Of a stretch of DNA of 64,000 bases, positions 63,069 to 64,000 are shown piece by piece. Every line of letters begins with the position of its first letter. Position 1 is the first letter of the stretch. The translations under genes were made by a program, and so were the position numbers. Origin of the DNA: Actinokineospora sp. NBRC 105648. Lineage in GTDB: Bacteria > Actinomycetota > Actinomycetes > Mycobacteriales > Pseudonocardiaceae. Location of the stretch: positions 309,523 through 373,522 of the forward strand of contig NZ_BSTR01000003.1 of assembly GCF_030269645.1 (NCBI RefSeq). Direction: 5' to 3'. The notes beneath the pieces are model-generated. The model did not search any database. It worked only from the letters and a program-made list of their open reading frames with translations, and was not told the DNA's origin.

Positions 63069-63673
63069 CCGACCAGGTACTCGCCGACCTGTGGCCGGAC
63101 GTTCGCCCGGACGCGGCCCGGCGGTTGATGGCCGCTGCCGTGGAGGCGTTCGCCGAGCGCGGCTTCCACGCCACGACCACCCGCGACATCGCCACGGCGG
63201 CCGGGATGAGCCCGGCGGCGCTCTACGTGCACTTCCCGTCCAAGGCGGCGGTGCTGTTCGCGATCAGCCGCAGCGGGCACGAGCGGGCGCTGGCGATGGT
63301 GACCGAGGCGGCCGCGGGTCCGGGCGACCCGGCCGCCCGGATGGCGGTGCTGGTGGCGGGGTTCGTGACCTGGCACGCGACCCGGCACCGGGTGGCACGG
63401 ATCGTGCAGTACGAGTTGGGCGCGCTCGACCCGGCCGACTACGCGGCGGTGGTGGCGGTGCGGCGGCGGACTGAGGGGGTGGTGCGGGGGTTGATCGAGG
63501 AAGGGGTGGCGGCCGGGGTGTTCCGGGTCGCGGACGTGCGGACGGCGGCGCGGGCGGTGTTGTCGTTGGGGATTGATGTGGCTCGGTGGTATTCGGGTGG
63601 GTCTCGGCCGGGGGCGGCTGAGCTGGGGCGGCAGTACGCGGTGCTGGTGGCTGGGATGTTGGGTGCTCGTTGA
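63065..63673 (+). CDS. TetR-family regulator of the acyl-CoA operon
   Basis: A 202-residue TetR-type repressor. The DNA-binding domain is in residues 15-65: AAAVEAFAERGFHATTTRDIATAAGMSPAALYVHFPSKAAVL (key parts TTTRDIATAAGMSPAALY). The C-terminal ligand-binding domain is all helical (VLVAGFVTWHATRHRVARIVQYEL). It ends an operon of acyl-CoA degradation genes, so an acyl-CoA ligand is a reasonable guess, and the palindrome at 59556-59573 is its probable operator. The 3' third shows a drift toward G-rich codons. Palindromic element P copy 2 follows 40 bp after its stop. Confidence 0.94.
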   Translation: MTDQVLADLWPDVRPDAARRLMAAAVEAFAERGFHATTTRDIATAAGMSPAALYVHFPSKAAVLFAISRSGHERALAMVTEAAAGPGDPAARMAVLVAGFVTWHATRHRVARIVQYELGALDPADYAAVVAVRRRTEGVVRGLIEEGVAAGVFRVADVRTAARAVLSLGIDVARWYSGGSRPGAAELGRQYAVLVAGMLGAR

Positions 63674-63712
63674 TGTTTTGCGCTTCTTGATCCTGCTTCC
63701 CCTTCGCACAAT

Positions 63713-63797
63713 TGTGACTACGGACTGAATGCCGTTGTCAAGGCGGGAAAGATGCCTTGACAACGGCATTCAGTCCGTGTTTTGGCTGCGTATGGGA
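63713..63797 (+). repeat. Palindromic element P, copy 2
   Basis: An 85-bp element with the flanks TGTGACT and GTTTTGGCTGCGTATGGGA of copy 1 (16949-17033), loop GGGAAAGAT, and a perfect 25-bp stem (63720-63744 with 63754-63778). The stem differs from copy 1 at eight positions, all compensated. It follows the TetR gene and abuts the insertion sequence. Confidence 0.9.
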
Positions 63798-63805
63798 CAA
63801 TACCG

Positions 63806-64000
63806 CTAAGTTAAGCGCGGCGCGTGCAGTCGTATGATGGGCGGTCCGTTGTGGTGAGTTCCGTGGTGGTGGAGTTTTTTGACGATGTAGGAGTTGTGTC
63901 GTCCGCGTTTGATGACGCGGGGGTTTGTTCGTTCTCTGCGTTTCTTGCGGCGTCGGTTGATGTCGGTGATCGCGTCGGCGGTTGATCGTTTTCTGTGGTC
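63806..64000 (-). mobile_element. IS4-type transposase, C-terminal part of an insertion sequence
   Basis: The minus strand reads open from the window's end to a TAG at 63808-63806: 64 residues, ending in INRRRKKRRERTNPRVIKR (20 shown at most), RGRHNSYIVKKLHHHG and PPIIRLHAPRLT. The PRV(I/V)KR.RHNSY.VK string is typical of the end of actinobacterial IS4-family DDE transposases. The end of the element is probably at or near 63798 (CAATACCGCTAAGTTAAG), directly after palindromic element P. The rest lies outside the window. Confidence 0.8.

Overview
The window is high-GC chromosomal DNA from an actinomycete, most likely of the Pseudonocardiaceae (Saccharothrix/Actinokineospora-like; family-level guess from gene content). 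Supporting markers are a proteasomal ATPase (ARC/Mpa) ending in a QYL tail, mycothiol ligase MshC, a mycobacterial-type TrmI, many GTG starts and 4-bp stop/start overlaps. No rRNA, tRNA or CRISPR array was seen.

Layout. 0-15.3 kb is a housekeeping block whose gene content recalls the M. tuberculosis mpa-to-mshC interval: ARC, TrmI, an M50 protease, a RecB/Cas4-like nuclease, HisE, a HAD phosphatase, PAC2 and MshC. Three tandem paralogous single-pass proteins with Q/P/Y/G-rich tails are inserted beside ARC. 15.4-21 kb holds a cytoplasmic subtilase with a small inhibitor-like partner, a PLP enzyme, an ion-channel-like protein, a DUF427 protein and a MEDS/ATPase regulator. 21.5-30.2 kb holds HrpA and two signalling modules. 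30.4-43.9 kb is mixed accessory metabolism and signalling: an unusual SDR, a SpoIIE phosphatase-kinase-receiver operon, and ACC deaminase with a 2-oxoglutarate-type oxygenase. 44-53.4 kb is a PhoP/PhoR-like two-component system with envelope glycosyltransferases (two GT39 enzymes around a GT2-GtrA fusion). 53.5-59.3 kb is mixed regulators, an MMPL transporter, NudC and an XdhC-like protein. 59.6-63.7 kb is an acyl-CoA degradation operon ending in its TetR. The window closes in an IS4-type transposase.

Main non-coding observations. (1) Two 85-bp palindromic elements (16.95 and 63.71 kb) have identical flanks, near-identical loops and perfect 25-bp stems; the middle of the stem differs at eight positions and every difference is compensated. 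(2) Three copies of a second ~138-bp hairpin (21.16, 47.20 and, inverted, 47.44 kb) share loop sequence with compensatory stem changes, and sit in two composite inverted-repeat loci, one of which looks like an empty site for the second hairpin. (3) TCACAGC-like 7-mers in 11-bp phase stand in front of the PhoP-like operon, its divergent neighbour and the glycosyltransferase genes; at three of the promoters the last box ends 33-34 bp before the start codon, which suggests one local regulon.

Most genes lie in short, tightly packed operons. Convergent gene ends are separated by hairpin terminators or by the repeat elements above.
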